Position numbers and translations under genes: made by a program
DNA from: Agriotes lineatus
Lineage: Eukaryota; Arthropoda; Insecta; Coleoptera; Elateridae
Direction: 5' to 3'
Length of the DNA stretch: 64,000 bases
NCBI GenBank assembly: GCA_940337035.1
Contig: CALNHX010000286.1
Span: forward strand, 1 to 64,000
Part shown: positions 42,241-53,290 of the stretch, one piece after another
Layout: the number at the start of each line of letters is the position of its first letter
Position numbering within the stretch: the first letter of the stretch is position 1
The notes under the pieces: generated by a model
Told to the model about the DNA's origin: nothing
Database searches by the model: none
Seen by the model: the letters and a program-made list of their open reading frames with translations, nothing else

Positions 42241-45200
42241 CCCTGTGTTTAATTAACGTAATTACGAACGTTTTATTCACTCGTTTAGTAAAGTCGCTTA
42301 AATTTGAAACGAAGCTTTAAAGGTATTTTGAGCAGGTAAAATTGCACTGGACGTACAAGATAAGGTTTATTTATCTTGACCTCGCGATGTTCGGGTCAAA
42401 CTCGAGTTGGATTGTTTCAAATTTAATGCTGTAGGATATTTCTTCACGAAAATTGTGTTTTAGATCGATTCGAGTTTTAAAATACGAAAATATTTTGCAT
42501 GTTTATTTAGGGACTTATCGATTGAAACCGAACCGATCAATTTTGGATTCATTCACTTAAAGTGGAAAAGGTAAAGCAGTTTGATTGCCGAAAGCTGGTT
42601 TCGAGGCATTGCGGTAATTTCCCTTGCGTTCTTTTATCGTGAAATATCAGCTGATCAGTATTGTTGCATTTAGCATGATAAATTGGTTTCGCTGTGCTCA
42701 TTTAGTATTATTTACGATTTGCGGCATTTACTTGTTGGTCGGGCTCACCTGCGACTAGGAACCGTTTGGTTTTTTTCTAAATTTTAGAATTCGGGAGTAA
42801 ATTTCAGCTATGTTTTGCTGAGGCAGTCCTGTTGTTGGAACCTGGCGATCGATCGGCTTGCAGTATTGTATTTTATCCCAGTTTGTAGTAGCCCAGTTTT
42901 AGTTATGCTCAGATTTTCTAGTTGTGCAGGTTTTTCGTCACTTAGATATTTTCTTTGTGAAGGCTTTTCGCCACTTAGCGATTTGTATGTTTTCGATGCC
43001 TGCTACTCTTTCTAGTGTGGGATATGACTGCTGAGGGGATTTCGCTTCGAAATTTGCTCCCGTTGTGACTCGTGTCGTCTAGCAGTGTGCACTTTTAGCA
43101 ATGTGTCTTTTGTGTTCGTTAAGTTCTTTGGAGCCCTTGTTTGTAATTTTGTTTCGTCGGGGTGATTGAATAATGATTGGAGTGTGATGGCAGTGTGTTT
43201 GGGGATGTTTGTTTTGGCGAGACTCTTAGGCCTTCCGCTAGTTGGATTTGTGCAGTATTGTTTGGTTGCTTCTTTTCTTTTCTGTTAGATTTTTGATCGG
43301 GTTATTGGAGCGATGTTGATGTGTTTGAGAGATCTCGCTTAGGCGGATCTGTTTGGATCTCTCGGACCTTCTTCATGTGTTGGATTTAGCGCAGTTCTTC
43401 TCAGTGTGGTTCTTTTACCTTCCGGTTTGTTGATTGAGATATTGGTTTGTATGGATGTGTTGGGGAGACTTCGCGTAGGCGAATCTGTATAGTCTCTCGA
43501 ACCATCTCTAAAGTTGGCTTGGCGCGTTTATGTGTTGGCTTTCCTTTTCCTTTTTTCTTTCTGCCCTTTTGGATTGTTAGCAAGTATGTTGGTATGAAAC
43601 GGATGGCTTTGTGAGTCCGTGTGGCAGATTTTCCTCGAGCTGCTTCTTAGCACTCTGGTCTGTTGATTTCCTTTTGTCTTGCCTTTTGTTTCTGGCATGG
43701 ATCGTGTATGCCTGTTAGGTATGACGTTGGTTTTTTCGTAAACCTAGCGTCCCTTGTGGTTGCCGTTTTGGTTTGGGCCCCTTGCTATTGAGTAGCTGCT
43801 GTTGAGGGTTTCTTTTGTGCTGGCAACCATGTCGCTTATGCGGATTTGGTATCCTAATGGCAATTCTCGTTCTGTGTCATTGTCGTAATTTTGATCTTAG
43901 TTTTTTGTTTTGTTTTCCTCGTGCTTCATTGTGAGGTTCCTGCGAGCTTGATGGATTTTGGGTGGATACCCTTTAGGGATGCTGACGTGACGTTCTCTGC
44001 TTTAGGCGGATTTGGCCATCTGATGCCATTTGTCGTGTCCGTCAGTGTCGTTTGGTTTTGTTTGAAGTCCAGTCGTGTAGTTGTTGTTGCCGTTTGCCTT
44101 CAGCTATGCGTACTGTTGGGAGTTTTGTTTGGTATCCTTTCGCTTATGCGGATTATGTCCTCAAGTGAGCTTGTTCCTTACTTTTTTTTGTTGTTGCTTG
44201 GGTTCCTTGATCTTGGGAGTGAATTTGTTTTTTTATGTCGTCGTGTGCTGGTGCCGTTCATGTATCGGTTGGTCCTTCATCCTTCGTCTTGCCTTTCTTT
44301 CTTTTGACTTTCCTCGCTCTTTGAGCAACTGTGCATATGTGGACTTCGGTTGCGTGTGTATTCCCGGGAGTGTGAGTTGATGCTTGGGTCCTTACTTTTC
44401 TCTTCCCTTTGATCTGGTGTGCATGGGGTGATGCTAGTTATGAATGTATCTTCGCGTGAATGAGATAAAGATTGTAGGGAATCTTCTCCAGGCCTCACGA
44501 GGTGCTGCAGAGCCTCTCGATCAGTATGTATGTTGCGTCGCGTGTATGTTGGCTCTGCCTTTCCCTTTTCGGATGTCTGTGGCCAGACCGTTTAGGCGTT
44601 TTTTTGTGAGGTTGGTTTCCCGACGTCGGTTGGCCACCTTGGGGTCCCGCTGTTTCCCGGCAGTGTTTGTGGCCCCGACCGCAATATCATGGTCTTCTTT
44701 TTTTTTGGTTTTCTTTGTTCCGGCCCTTTTGGGCTTTCGAGCGGAAATGTCTGTGTTCGTTTTGTAGAGGGTGTTGTGCTGGTCTTTGTCCTTTTCTTTT
44801 GTTTTCCCAACCTCTTCAAGGTTGTTTCAGTGGGTAAGCCGTTCCTGGGCTTACACACTTATCCTCGACCAGTGGTGGCTTAGCCTCGGTTTTGCGCGTG
44901 CCGTCTGGTGTCCGCCTACATTCTCAGGTTTCCTTCATTGGTGACACTACGGTGGCCTGGGCTGGGTTGGCATCGGCCGACACGATGGCACTATCTCGGT
45001 TCATCCCCACTAACGACTGACGTGACAGACGTACATCGGACCGTCCTTCCTATTCCTTCTTCAGTGTTGTCCTCTTTTCTGATTCCCCTCCAACGTTCTT
45101 CCGAGTGCTTTGGACTCCTGACTTGGAGGTTTCGGGTGTCGCGCATAGCTGCCCCATCCACCGGCGCAGCCTTTTCATCACGCAGCGAAGGGTGCGGGTG

Positions 45201-45368
45201 GTGTTCGGCTCACGGGACTTCCGGCCGGGACCCAAATTACTCCCTTCTTAACGCTTCCTCTTTTGTCCCTGTGTGTATCCTATTTCTTGTGCTGTCCGAC
45301 TAAGACTTTATTTTGGGCCTCGTATTTAGCGTATAAGAAAATTTCTTTGAAATTTTTTTCCTCCGGGT
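42241..45368 (+). other. Internal region of the LARD-like element, no protein domains
   Basis: From about 43000 to 44900 the plus strand is strongly T- and G-rich, which opens long hydrophobic frames (for example 43891-44307) with no recognisable domain; I treat these as composition effects. A short motif, CGCTTA(T/G)GCGGAT(T/C)TG or close variants, recurs at about 43334, 43471, 43832, 43997 and 44140. No sign of gag or pol on either strand. Confidence 0.6.
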
Positions 45369-45380
45369 AAGAGGGGGGTT
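45369..45380 (+). other. Polypurine tract of the LARD-like element
   Basis: AAGAGGGGGG followed by TT lies directly before the TGTTACC start of the 3' LTR, where plus-strand DNA synthesis would be primed. Confidence 0.8.
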
Positions 45381-46933
45381 TGTTACCGTCAATTTTCGCC
45401 TTACTGTATTTTCGAGATTTTGGTTACCAATAATTTCCGATTTATTGTATGTTCGATGCTTTTCGAATTGCGTTTGGGCACTGCACATTCTTGATACGCA
45501 GCCTTGGCTCATTGTTGAGCGCTCGCGATGCGAAATTGGGTCATCTTGTTCCGGCATTCGATCGAATAAGGTCGCGGAAGTTTTGGCGCTGGTCGACGTC
45601 GCCATTCTGGAGAAGGTGCTTATGGTTGTCTAGGCACTTCTCACCCTTCAGTTAGGAGATTTGTACGCGTCTCGACATTTCTCCGTATGTGAATTTGGAG
45701 ATTCTGCTAGGTGCAGACCTTTTTTGACGTCAAAATTTCCGAGCGAACCATTTGGGGAAACTTATTGTAAGTAGGACCGTTTTCAGCCCCTTTTCGAGTG
45801 CCCGCTAACGTTTATTTCTTAATAATGTAGTCCCCACCTCGTGCTGGGCCCCAAGTACGCTCATACATCTCGGACTTGGCCCCAAATAGGCGAATACCAC
45901 GACTTGAACATCACGTTCTGGACCCCAGTTATATCTCGATTACCTCGTGATGGGTCTCCTTTAAGACTTGGAAATCCCGCCTTGTGGCCGCTGCGTTCTG
46001 CGATAACGTATCTCGACGCGCTTACCTGGCGAACTGCTCGTCCCCAGAAGCCCGTTCCTGCAATGCTGTTCGCGCGAAGATAACTTCAAATCAGCCTAAG
46101 GTAACCTTACTGCCCTATTAATTTGTGCTTCTGTTGAACGGCTCAATCGACGAAGGACTGCCTAAAGTATTTTGGTTTTTAAAGTAAGATTAACGCGATA
46201 AACTGGCGCGAGATATGTAGATAATGGTCTGGACGCATCACTTGATAGCGTATTTTTTTTAATGTATAAAGTAAGAGGTTTCCCCTCGCCGCAGTTCTAC
46301 TTTTGCTGCGGATTGTGATATTTATTTATTTATTATATGTACAACAGTATAAAAATTCCTGAGGCGGACGCCCGCTGTAATTTTACTATTTTACATTAAC
46401 GTCACTATCCGGGAGCCGCAGGAATTTCCGTTAATTTTATATGCTGGTGTTTTATTTTGGCCACCCTATTTTTGTGAACAAGGATCCTTGGGGCAGTTAC
46501 AATGCATATGCAGGCCTGAAACTTTTTACCTATGTGTATCTTTTTTTATGTGTGTGCCCAACCTTATGAGTGAATAAAACGAACTTGTCATATTTAATTA
46601 CACTTGATTGTTTGACTCCGGTTTTGCGCATTTCTAGTAATTTCTCAGTGTTCCGATTTAGCTGGAGCGAAATCTAACAATCGCTGAATCAAGGGGTTAA
46701 GGTTTCGTTTTTTTGTTATCATAAATCGGTGGCGCCAATCTTTCCATCTTTAGAACTCACGCCGTCTTCGACTGCAGTTGGCAGGCGACCCCCTGATTTG
46801 CGATTGATAGTGACTCGCCTGGGCAGTACTCGAGTGAGACAATTTGGTGTTTTGATTGCAACTTTGGATCGTAAGCAATTAAAGTAAGTATCATTTCTCC
46901 AGCCCCCTTTGTTTGTGCTTAAAGTTGATAACA
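45381..46933 (+). repeat. 3' LTR of the LARD-like element
   Basis: Same 1553-bp length and same TGTTACC..GATAACA ends as the 5' LTR. Confidence 0.95.
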
Positions 46934-46934
46934 A

Positions 46935-47000
46935 ATTCAGCTAAGCCACATAAAGTCACTTATACTCCGAATAACATATACTATTTTATCCGCAAACGTA
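46935..47000. repeat. Right part of the foldback split by the LTR element
   Basis: Inverse of 40563-40630. A further related copy of the arm end (TTTGCGGATAAAATATGTTA) is seen at about 47455-47475. Confidence 0.7.
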
Positions 47001-47004
47001 TTCA

Positions 47005-47960
47005 GGTAAATTTCAGGCGAGCACTGTACCCCTGCGCCAACCTCTGTTGTTCAGATAACGCGTTACTGTAATGATATATGAACATACTGAAGCACCCGAG
47101 CTAATAGCACACGGCCACAACAGCTGTCACACCATAACCCACGGCGACAGATGCTCCGATCCGCTGCTTAAAGGGTTATTTAAATTAAAACTTTTTCGTA
47201 CTTTTTTTTAAAATAAAAACCGGCGTACGATCTAAATCTAAAAAATAGCAAAAGTTTAAGCCATCATACAATGTAATCGGTCCAGTATCTTCGGAGGAGA
47301 TAGCGAACAAACATAGAAAGAAAGAAAGAGAGCAACCATTTTGTGTGCTTAGGCAGATAAAGTATGCAAAAGTTGCTATTTTATCTGCTTAGGCAGATAA
47401 AATGACGCTTTTACCTTGTCAATAAAGACAAATAAGTTGTCACTTTTGTGACGTTTGCGGATAAAATATGTTATTTGTAAATTACTTTACGAGTGAGAAA
47501 TAATGCTTTTGAGCGTTAATGCTATATACTCTATATACTCTAGGTATGTATAGTATATAGAATGCTCAGAATTTGCAAATTTACTCATTTCGGATTCTTA
47601 CCTCTGTATTTTTTCAAACCCCTTCTAATGGGTTTTCTTCTAATATCTTAAATCATATTGCTAAATGGGAAGGCAGCTTAAAACAACTCTAGCTGGATCT
47701 GTGCTTCCACAGAGTGATTTTTAAGTTGATTCTTTACGTTTACCAGGAAATAAAGCTAAAAGAAATAAGCATGTCAGTGCACCACCTTTATGTACAGGTA
47801 TTATAAGTGCAAGTTTGAAAGAATTTGAAAAATAACCTTGAGAAAATCAGTTATTGAAAATTTCACTTAACGGGACGGTTATAACTACGATCAGAAATTA
47901 CTTTTAGTGACTCGGCGGTTATTTCGGCAATACCAGGCGCTTTTTTACTTATAGTTTTTT
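47005..47960. other. No recognised gene; small repeats
   Basis: Mixed-composition DNA to about 47170, then AT-rich. GCTTAGGCAGATAAA occurs twice (about 47348 and 47388). An AGAAAG-rich run lies at 47315-47332. No coding call. Confidence 0.4.
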
Positions 47961-47965
47961 ATTAC

Positions 47966-48190
47966 TGTTAAAACACAACACAAAACGATTATTATAATAA
48001 ATGATCGTGGTTTGGTTAATTAATATGAACACACACTTTAATTAAACGGATTTATTATTCCTTCTTAAACTTGCCTCATACATTAAACATGTCATTATTA
48101 TCTGTCAAAAACATTTGCTTAGTAACTAACTTTTCGCGGCAACTCTACCAACTTCAAAATTAACTTATTACTAATAATTATAATTTAACA
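47966..48190 (-). repeat. 3' LTR of BEL/Pao copy 2 (225 bp)
   Basis: On the minus strand it begins TGTTAAATTATAATTATT at 48190 and ends TTTTAACA at 47966, and is preceded by a purine-rich AGGTGGGAGGA polypurine tract (48191-48201). An AATAAA-type signal lies inside. The matching 5' LTR was not found, because the element is truncated beyond about 53050. Confidence 0.65.
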
Positions 48191-48479
48191 TCCTCCCACC
48201 TAGAGTTGACGTGAAATTTCGAAAAACTTACAAAGACAAAATTACAATACAAACATTTTGCTTTTTAATTTAAGTATGGTGCAGGGGGAATAATTTTTCT
48301 TCCTCTCCTGTTTACGTTTGACAGGTATTCTGCTGCCTCTTCATTTCTATCTTGCGCGTCTGATTCTTGAACATCTATCTCAGTACGATTATTTCTAGTA
48401 TGTTCAGTAGATTCTTCTCAGTCTTGTGTATATGAAAGGTCATTGCAAATCTTTAGTCTGTAGACTCTTTGAACTGGTT

Positions 48480-49600
48480 TTAACAACTGACTGTTTTCAG
48501 TCTGCAACTTAACCACACGACATACTTTATCTTTTCCAGGTAAATTTCTAACACTTTGGCTAAAGGCCATTCTAACCTTTTTTGTATATCGTTACCAACC
48601 AAAACTATTTCTCCAACTTTCAGTTCTGCTGTTGTTTTGTGGTGTAAATTCCTCTCTATTAAAGCATCTAAATACTCAATGCGAAAACGTCTCCGTAAGT
48701 CTTCCTTTAACTTCAATAAATTGAGTAATCGGTTGTTTAAATGTTCTCTGTCCGTTCGATCTAGATCGGCGGTTCCAACTTCCGTAACTTCCTGCAGAAA
48801 CATGCTTGGTGTTAGTGGTGCAACTGTAGGATCGTTATCCGACATATATGTTATTGGTCGATTATTAATTATTGATTTGCATTCACATATTATAGTAGAA
48901 AGTTTTTCATGTGTTACACAAGCTCTTCCTAATACTCGTTTTAATAAATCTTTTATGATTCGTACTAGACGTTCCCAAAATCCGCCCCACCATGGTGCTG
49001 CCGGGGGGTTGAATCTCTATTCGATTTTCTTTATGGTGGAGAAGGCTTCTATTTCTTGCCAGTTGATAGTTGACAACATATTTGCTGCCACTACAAAATT
49101 TCTATTGTCACTATAGATTTTCGTGGGTCGACCTCTTCTCGCTATGAAACGTCGTAAAGCTTATATAAACGCAGTGGTTAATAGACTCGCCATTATCTCT
49201 AAATGTATTGCTCTGTAGACGGCACATGTATAGACACAGATCCACACTTTATTGTTTCCTTTTAAGTACAATGGTCCGGCATAATCTACACCGACTATTT
49301 CAAAAGTTTTAGCATCTCTAATTCTATCTATTGGTAATTGGCATGAAATGGTTTCTACGTGCTTTTCTGACAATCTTTTACACGTCACACATTTCATTAT
49401 CACATTATTGATAGCTTTTCTGCCCTTTGTGATCCAATATTCTTCCCTTAAGTTGTTCAGTAATATTTGCACACCAGCATGCTTTAGTTTCTCATGTTTT
49501 TCTTTTATCAACATTCTCACTACTGGATGCTGATCAGGTAGGACGATTGGATAATTGAAGTTTTTGCTGTCTTCTCGCAAAGTTATCCTTGTAGCGATTC
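48480..49600 (-). pseudogene. BEL/Pao copy 2 integrase
   Basis: The frame from 49580 carries the zinc-binding HH/CC (KEKHEKLKHAGVQ..CVTCKRLS), then IVGVDYAGPLYLK (first catalytic Asp) and YRAIHLEIMASL. After a frameshift, about 49130-48850 gives IYSDN-type second Asp, PPAAPWWGGFWERLV and ECKSIINNRPITY. The frame from 48845 (MSDNDPTVAPLTPSMFL, LKVGEIVLVGND, WPLAKVLEIY) is the C-terminal DNA-binding part. All catalytic blocks can be found but in at least three frames. Confidence 0.88.
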
Positions 49601-49683
49601 TGATGATACCCTCTTAATCGTAGAATGTGTTTAGAGAATTAATATCCTTCAAATCATTTTCGTACCGTTCAGTTTGAATTAAT

Positions 49684-49691
49684 GTCATCAG
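49684..49691. repeat. Left 8-bp target duplication of the hAT-like MITE
   Basis: GTCATCAG, repeated exactly at 50465-50472. Confidence 0.9.
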
Positions 49692-50464
49692 TAAAGCTGA
49701 TAATTATATGCACTCAAATGTACGAAAATATGCGCATATATATGCATACATTTTGTTGAGTATATGCACCCAAAGTTATAATATATGCACATAATATGCT
49801 CTAATTTTTTTTGAAAATAACTAGGGGTTTTCTAAGTAATGTAAAAATTTTAATTATTTTGTATAAAAATATTTATTTTTCTAATTTTTATTCAACGACG
49901 TCATTCATTTTAACGTTTGACTATATAAACATGGACTACCAACACCAACTTTACGTTGTAAGAAACATAAAAGTGAGATTTCTCCTAACGCCGCCAGACT
50001 ATTATTCACCGAACACTTCTGAAATGGATTCTATGTTGGTTGATTCCTTATACATTGTTTCTACAGGAAAAGTAGGGTTGCTGGCAGTCTATGTTTATAT
50101 AGACAAAGATTTTAACAGAGACTTCTCCTTTCCTCTGCTCATTTCGATACGCGCACTGCATTCCACCTACAGGAAGTAAAAGTATATATTCCAGTTGCAC
50201 ATAAAAACTTTTATTAATAATTTAATGAAATAGTAAATTTTACAAAAAATCTCAAAAAAAGTTCATACAGTACAAATTATTGCTAAATCTAACCAAATAT
50301 GCAAAAATCCAGAAAGTATGCTCAAAATCGTATAAATATGCAAAATATGCAAAATGAAACTTGGCTTAAACGATTTGTTTTCACATAATCAGTATACATA
50401 TGCAAAAAGTTTCGCCGGCATATCAATTATACAAAATATGCATTTGCATATAATATCAGCTTTA
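49692..50464. mobile_element. hAT-like MITE with subterminal ATATGCA words
   Basis: TIRs TAAAGCTGATA(A)TTATATGCA at both ends, flanked by an exact 8-bp duplication GTCATCAG. Many ATATGCA/TGCATAT words lie near both ends (for example 49706-49800 and 50300-50450), like the subterminal transposase-binding repeats of hAT elements. A 122-codon plus frame (49811-50179) has no known domain. Pao pol continues on either side. Confidence 0.8.
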
Positions 50465-50504
50465 GTCATCAGTTTTTTCTCGGCGCGGTTAAATTCTTCA
50501 ACTT

Positions 50505-51281
50505 TCAAACAACCTCTTTGTTTTTCTTTGTCTTTTTCTTTAAATCGCCTATCATATTTATTATTCTTTGACAATCGGAAAAGTATTGACAGTACCATCC
50601 GGTATGGTTTTTATGTGTTTTCGCAATCATGTCCGTGGTTTCAATTATCTTTTTTTCAAATGTAGGCTCTGGCCATTCTTGTGGATTTTCATATAACCAG
50701 AAAGAACCCTCCCACCATCGCTCTTCGACAATTTGTTTTGTGGAAAAGCCTCTGGATGGTAAATCTGCCGGATTTAAATCTCCTGGTATACGCTTCCAAT
50801 CGTTTATTTTCGTTACCTCATAAATCTCCTTTACTCGGTTTTTTATAAACATTTCTTGTTTTTCAGTTCCTTGAATCCAATTTAAAACAGTGGTTGAGTC
50901 ACTCCAATAAGTGACCGGTATCTCTCGATCACTTGTTAGACTCTTCAACACCTTCGCTTGTTATTTTTTTTAATAGCGCAATTCTTGCTTTTGCTTGTAT
51001 AAGCTGTACACATACCGTATTATGTTTCTCCGAACGTATAAATACTGCAGCGGCATACGCTATTCTGCTTGCATCACAAAATATGTGTAAGCTGTAGTAG
51101 CATTTACGACAAGTGCCCATCTGGGTACTCTTACTTGAGATATTACCGGAAGCTCTTTGTGCCAATTTAGAAACTTCGATCGAATATCTTCACTTACTTT
51201 GCTGTCCCAATTCTTAACCCATAAGTCTTGCAGTAACAACTTAGGATATATCATTATCGGAGAGAGTACACCAATTGGCAC
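50505..51281 (-). pseudogene. BEL/Pao copy 2 RNase H and connection
   Basis: Frames 51281-51060, 51165-50929 and 50951-50505 give PIGVLSPIMIYPKLLLQDLW, LHIFCDASRIAYAAAVF (the Asp block), TYWSDSTTVLNWIQG, RIPGDLNPADLPSRG and WWEGSFWLYENPQEWPE, the standard BEL/Pao order. Frameshifts separate the first three. The downstream linker FNRAEKKLM runs to the hAT-like insertion at 50472. Confidence 0.88.
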
Positions 51282-51372
51282 ATTTTGTGTGAAATGGGCA
51301 AAATAGTTCTTTTAGTTACAGATGTTAACCCTGTAGGCTTCAGGAAATCCATATTAAATAGTATAGCTTGAT

Positions 51373-52243
51373 TTATTCCATTTCAAACCGAGGACCTGCC
51401 AGATTTTTACGGTTGTCGAACGAATATTCCCAGCCTCGTAAATCGAATCGTCCACTACTCATTACCTCGCTGGCTTCTTCTATGAATTGTTTTAATTCGT
51501 TTTCGTTGCTGAAACTGGTGACGCAGTTGCCTACATAAAAACATTTTTTTAATTTTAATACAACGTCCTCACTATAGTTTGATTTCGGGTCATTCTCTAG
51601 ATTCTTCAAACTGCTTAATATTTTATCTATATGATAATTCATTACAGCATTTAACAATAATGAGCTGCTTGATATCCCAAAACTACACGACAATGTCTGT
51701 AAATTATGACCTGATCGTCTTCATTTTACCATAAAAATTTTAAGAATTTACGATCTTCATTGACGCTTATTTGTAAGAATGCTCGCTTAATATCTGCAAT
51801 CACGCCTATTCGGTTTAATCGAAATCGTAATAACACCGAATTCATAAGTTTTATTAAATTTGACCCGGTTTCGAGACAGTATACTTTTGCATTTAGCTGA
51901 TGCATCAAATACAGGCCGAACAGGTGTAGTGCTGTTCTCTTTTATGACATGTCGGTGTGGCAGAAAATGCCCGTCTCTAAGTCAGTGCCATCTATTTCTT
52001 CAATAATTCCATCGGTTAGCCATGTTTTTAGTGTCTGCCCATAAACTTCATAATTACCGTCGCTTTTAATTTTTTTTTTCGTAAGAGAAAATAATCTTTT
52101 TTTAGCAATATTATAATTGATTTCCAACTCATCTCTACTTTCCCGCCAAGGCAATTTAACTTATATCTTCCTTCATCACTTACGCGTATTGTTTCCAGGA
52201 ATCTCAATTTAACTTCTTCATTTCTTTCTTGTTTTGTCTTCAC
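51373..52243 (-). pseudogene. BEL/Pao copy 2 reverse transcriptase
   Basis: 52243-51942 holds the pre-RT linker (PWRESRDELEINYNIAKKRL, WLTDGIIEEI). 51908-51726 holds NSVLLRFRLNRIGVIADIKR with AFLQI (first catalytic Asp) and FLKFLW. 51693-51373 holds FGISSSSLLLNAVMNYHI, then CFYVGNCVTSF where the YVD-type active site is expected, so the catalytic Asp is replaced by Gly; FDLRGWEYS follows. Frameshifts between the three. Confidence 0.88.
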
Positions 52244-52256
52244 TTTGACCGGATCT

Positions 52257-53050
52257 TTAATACCTAGTAGCTCTAAGTCCCATATCTCGCTTAATTTTTC
52301 TATCGTTTACCAACATTAAAATGACATTCATCGCTTCACAAGTATTCTTTTGATTATCAGACACCTTGCCCATGACTGACCATAAAGTGGTTTCCATCGC
52401 TATTAATCCACATTTCAACCCTTGTTTTCGACCCGTGTATAATTTTCCCGCAATATCTGCTCCTATCAATATTTGTACATCATCTCCGTTTTTGCCAGTG
52501 CCAGTCAACTCGATTTTCTTCTTTTTTAATTCTCGAATCCACTCCATATCTTTGACACATGTTATTCCATCGACAATTGTGGGTTGACCTAAAACTTTAA
52601 TATTACAAGAGTAGTTTTATTAAGCGATATGAGTTTACTTTTATAACGGTTAGGCTCTTGCCGGCTAGCCTGAACTCCTCCGAACAACGTAGGATTTAAA
52701 TATTCATTCTTTATTATTGGTAACCTCATGGACTTTGCAAAATCTTCTAGTACCTATGTATGATCCTGTATCTATCATGGCTCGTGCTTGCTTTATAAAT
52801 CTGTTGTGTCACATTTACGAACTAAGTTTGTAAAAATATAACTGGATTCTTAGAAATGGTACTTAGATTTGCATCTTCGTGTATTCTATCTTCGCTATTA
52901 TTAAAATCTTTGGCGTTTTCTTGCATCGTTCCTACTTTTGGACACGTCGTTACTACATGTCTGCCCTCACAGACAGCGCATTTTATAAAGGTTTTGCAAC
53001 TTTAGCGAAATGGTTCGATTTAAGACAGTAAAAACAACATTTCTTTTCAC
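52257..53050 (-). pseudogene. BEL/Pao copy 2 nucleocapsid knuckles and protease
   Basis: At 53040-52930 the minus strand reads CFYCLKSNHFAKVA and, after a shift, a second cluster CAVCEGRHVVTTCPK: two CCHC-type knuckles. About 52800-52660 gives ARAMIDTGS (retropepsin active site), FAKSMRLPIIK and TLFGGVQASR. 52547-52257 gives MEWIRELKKKKIELTG, ILIGADIAGKLYTG and the flap-end block GLIAMETTLWSVMGKV. This is the standard BEL/Pao gag-end and protease arrangement. Confidence 0.8.
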
Positions 53051-53131
53051 ATATAATCTCATAAGAGCATTAATTCTTTCCGGAAATTTTTTTGAGTGCG
53101 TTCGAACAACGTCGTATTAATTTGCGCAAGC
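53048..53131. repeat. Half copy of the 62.9-kb foldback
   Basis: Sequence from CACATATAATCTCATAAG through AGCATTAATTCTTTCCGGAA to CGAACAACG is the reverse complement of about 62925-63010. Only one arm and part of the tip are present. It sits at the truncated end of BEL/Pao copy 2. Confidence 0.75.
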
Positions 53132-53162
53132 GTGACGCGTCTAATGGAGCCACCATAAGACG

Positions 53163-53290
53163 GTCATGTATCCAGATGCGCCTCAAAATCTAGACGATTT
53201 GAAAAATAACATCAGGCTGGCATGTGCTCAATTTTCACCCGATGCGATAAGCAAAAAGATTAGAGGCGTGTGTTGCACAGAACCGTGACA
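53163..53290 (+). pseudogene. Tc1/mariner-like transposase, C-terminal fragment
   Basis: The plus frame reads VMYPDAPQNLDDLKNNIRLA, then CAQFSPDAISKKIRGV. A block of the form ..LxDLKxxIRxACxxxSPxxLxxVxRxx is the usual C-terminal tail of Tc1/mariner-type transposases, after the catalytic domain. No catalytic residues or TIRs were found nearby. Confidence 0.5.

Larger units (their letters stand above)
40663..46933 (+). mobile_element. Non-coding LTR retrotransposon (LARD-like), complete with TSD
   Basis: Two 1553-bp LTRs (40663-42215, 45381-46933) flank 3165 bp. LTRs start TGTTACC and end GATAACA. Four bases, AATT, precede the left LTR (40659-40662) and follow the right LTR (46934-46937). A primer-binding site begins at 42222, and a polypurine tract lies just before the right LTR. 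No gag, protease, RT or integrase can be found internally, so it must rely on proteins from another element. Orientation is set by the primer site and polypurine tract. LTR similarity shows a young insertion. Confidence 0.93.
47966..53050 (-). mobile_element. BEL/Pao retrotransposon copy 2, 5'-truncated
   Basis: On the minus strand: nucleocapsid knuckles (about 53040), protease, RT, RNase H, integrase, polypurine tract, LTR. Gag upstream of the knuckles is lost, replaced by a foldback half at 53048-53131. A hAT-like MITE interrupts pol at 49692-50464. It belongs to a different BEL/Pao lineage from copy 1, judged by the motif variants. Frameshifts and an altered RT active site make it inactive. 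Confidence 0.88.

Noticed and set aside
43891..44767. Long hydrophobic open frames in the LARD interior
   Set aside because: The plus strand here is T- and G-rich, so Leu, Val, Phe, Cys and Trp codons dominate and stops are rare by composition. No domain, no transmembrane protein family and no conserved start were recognised.
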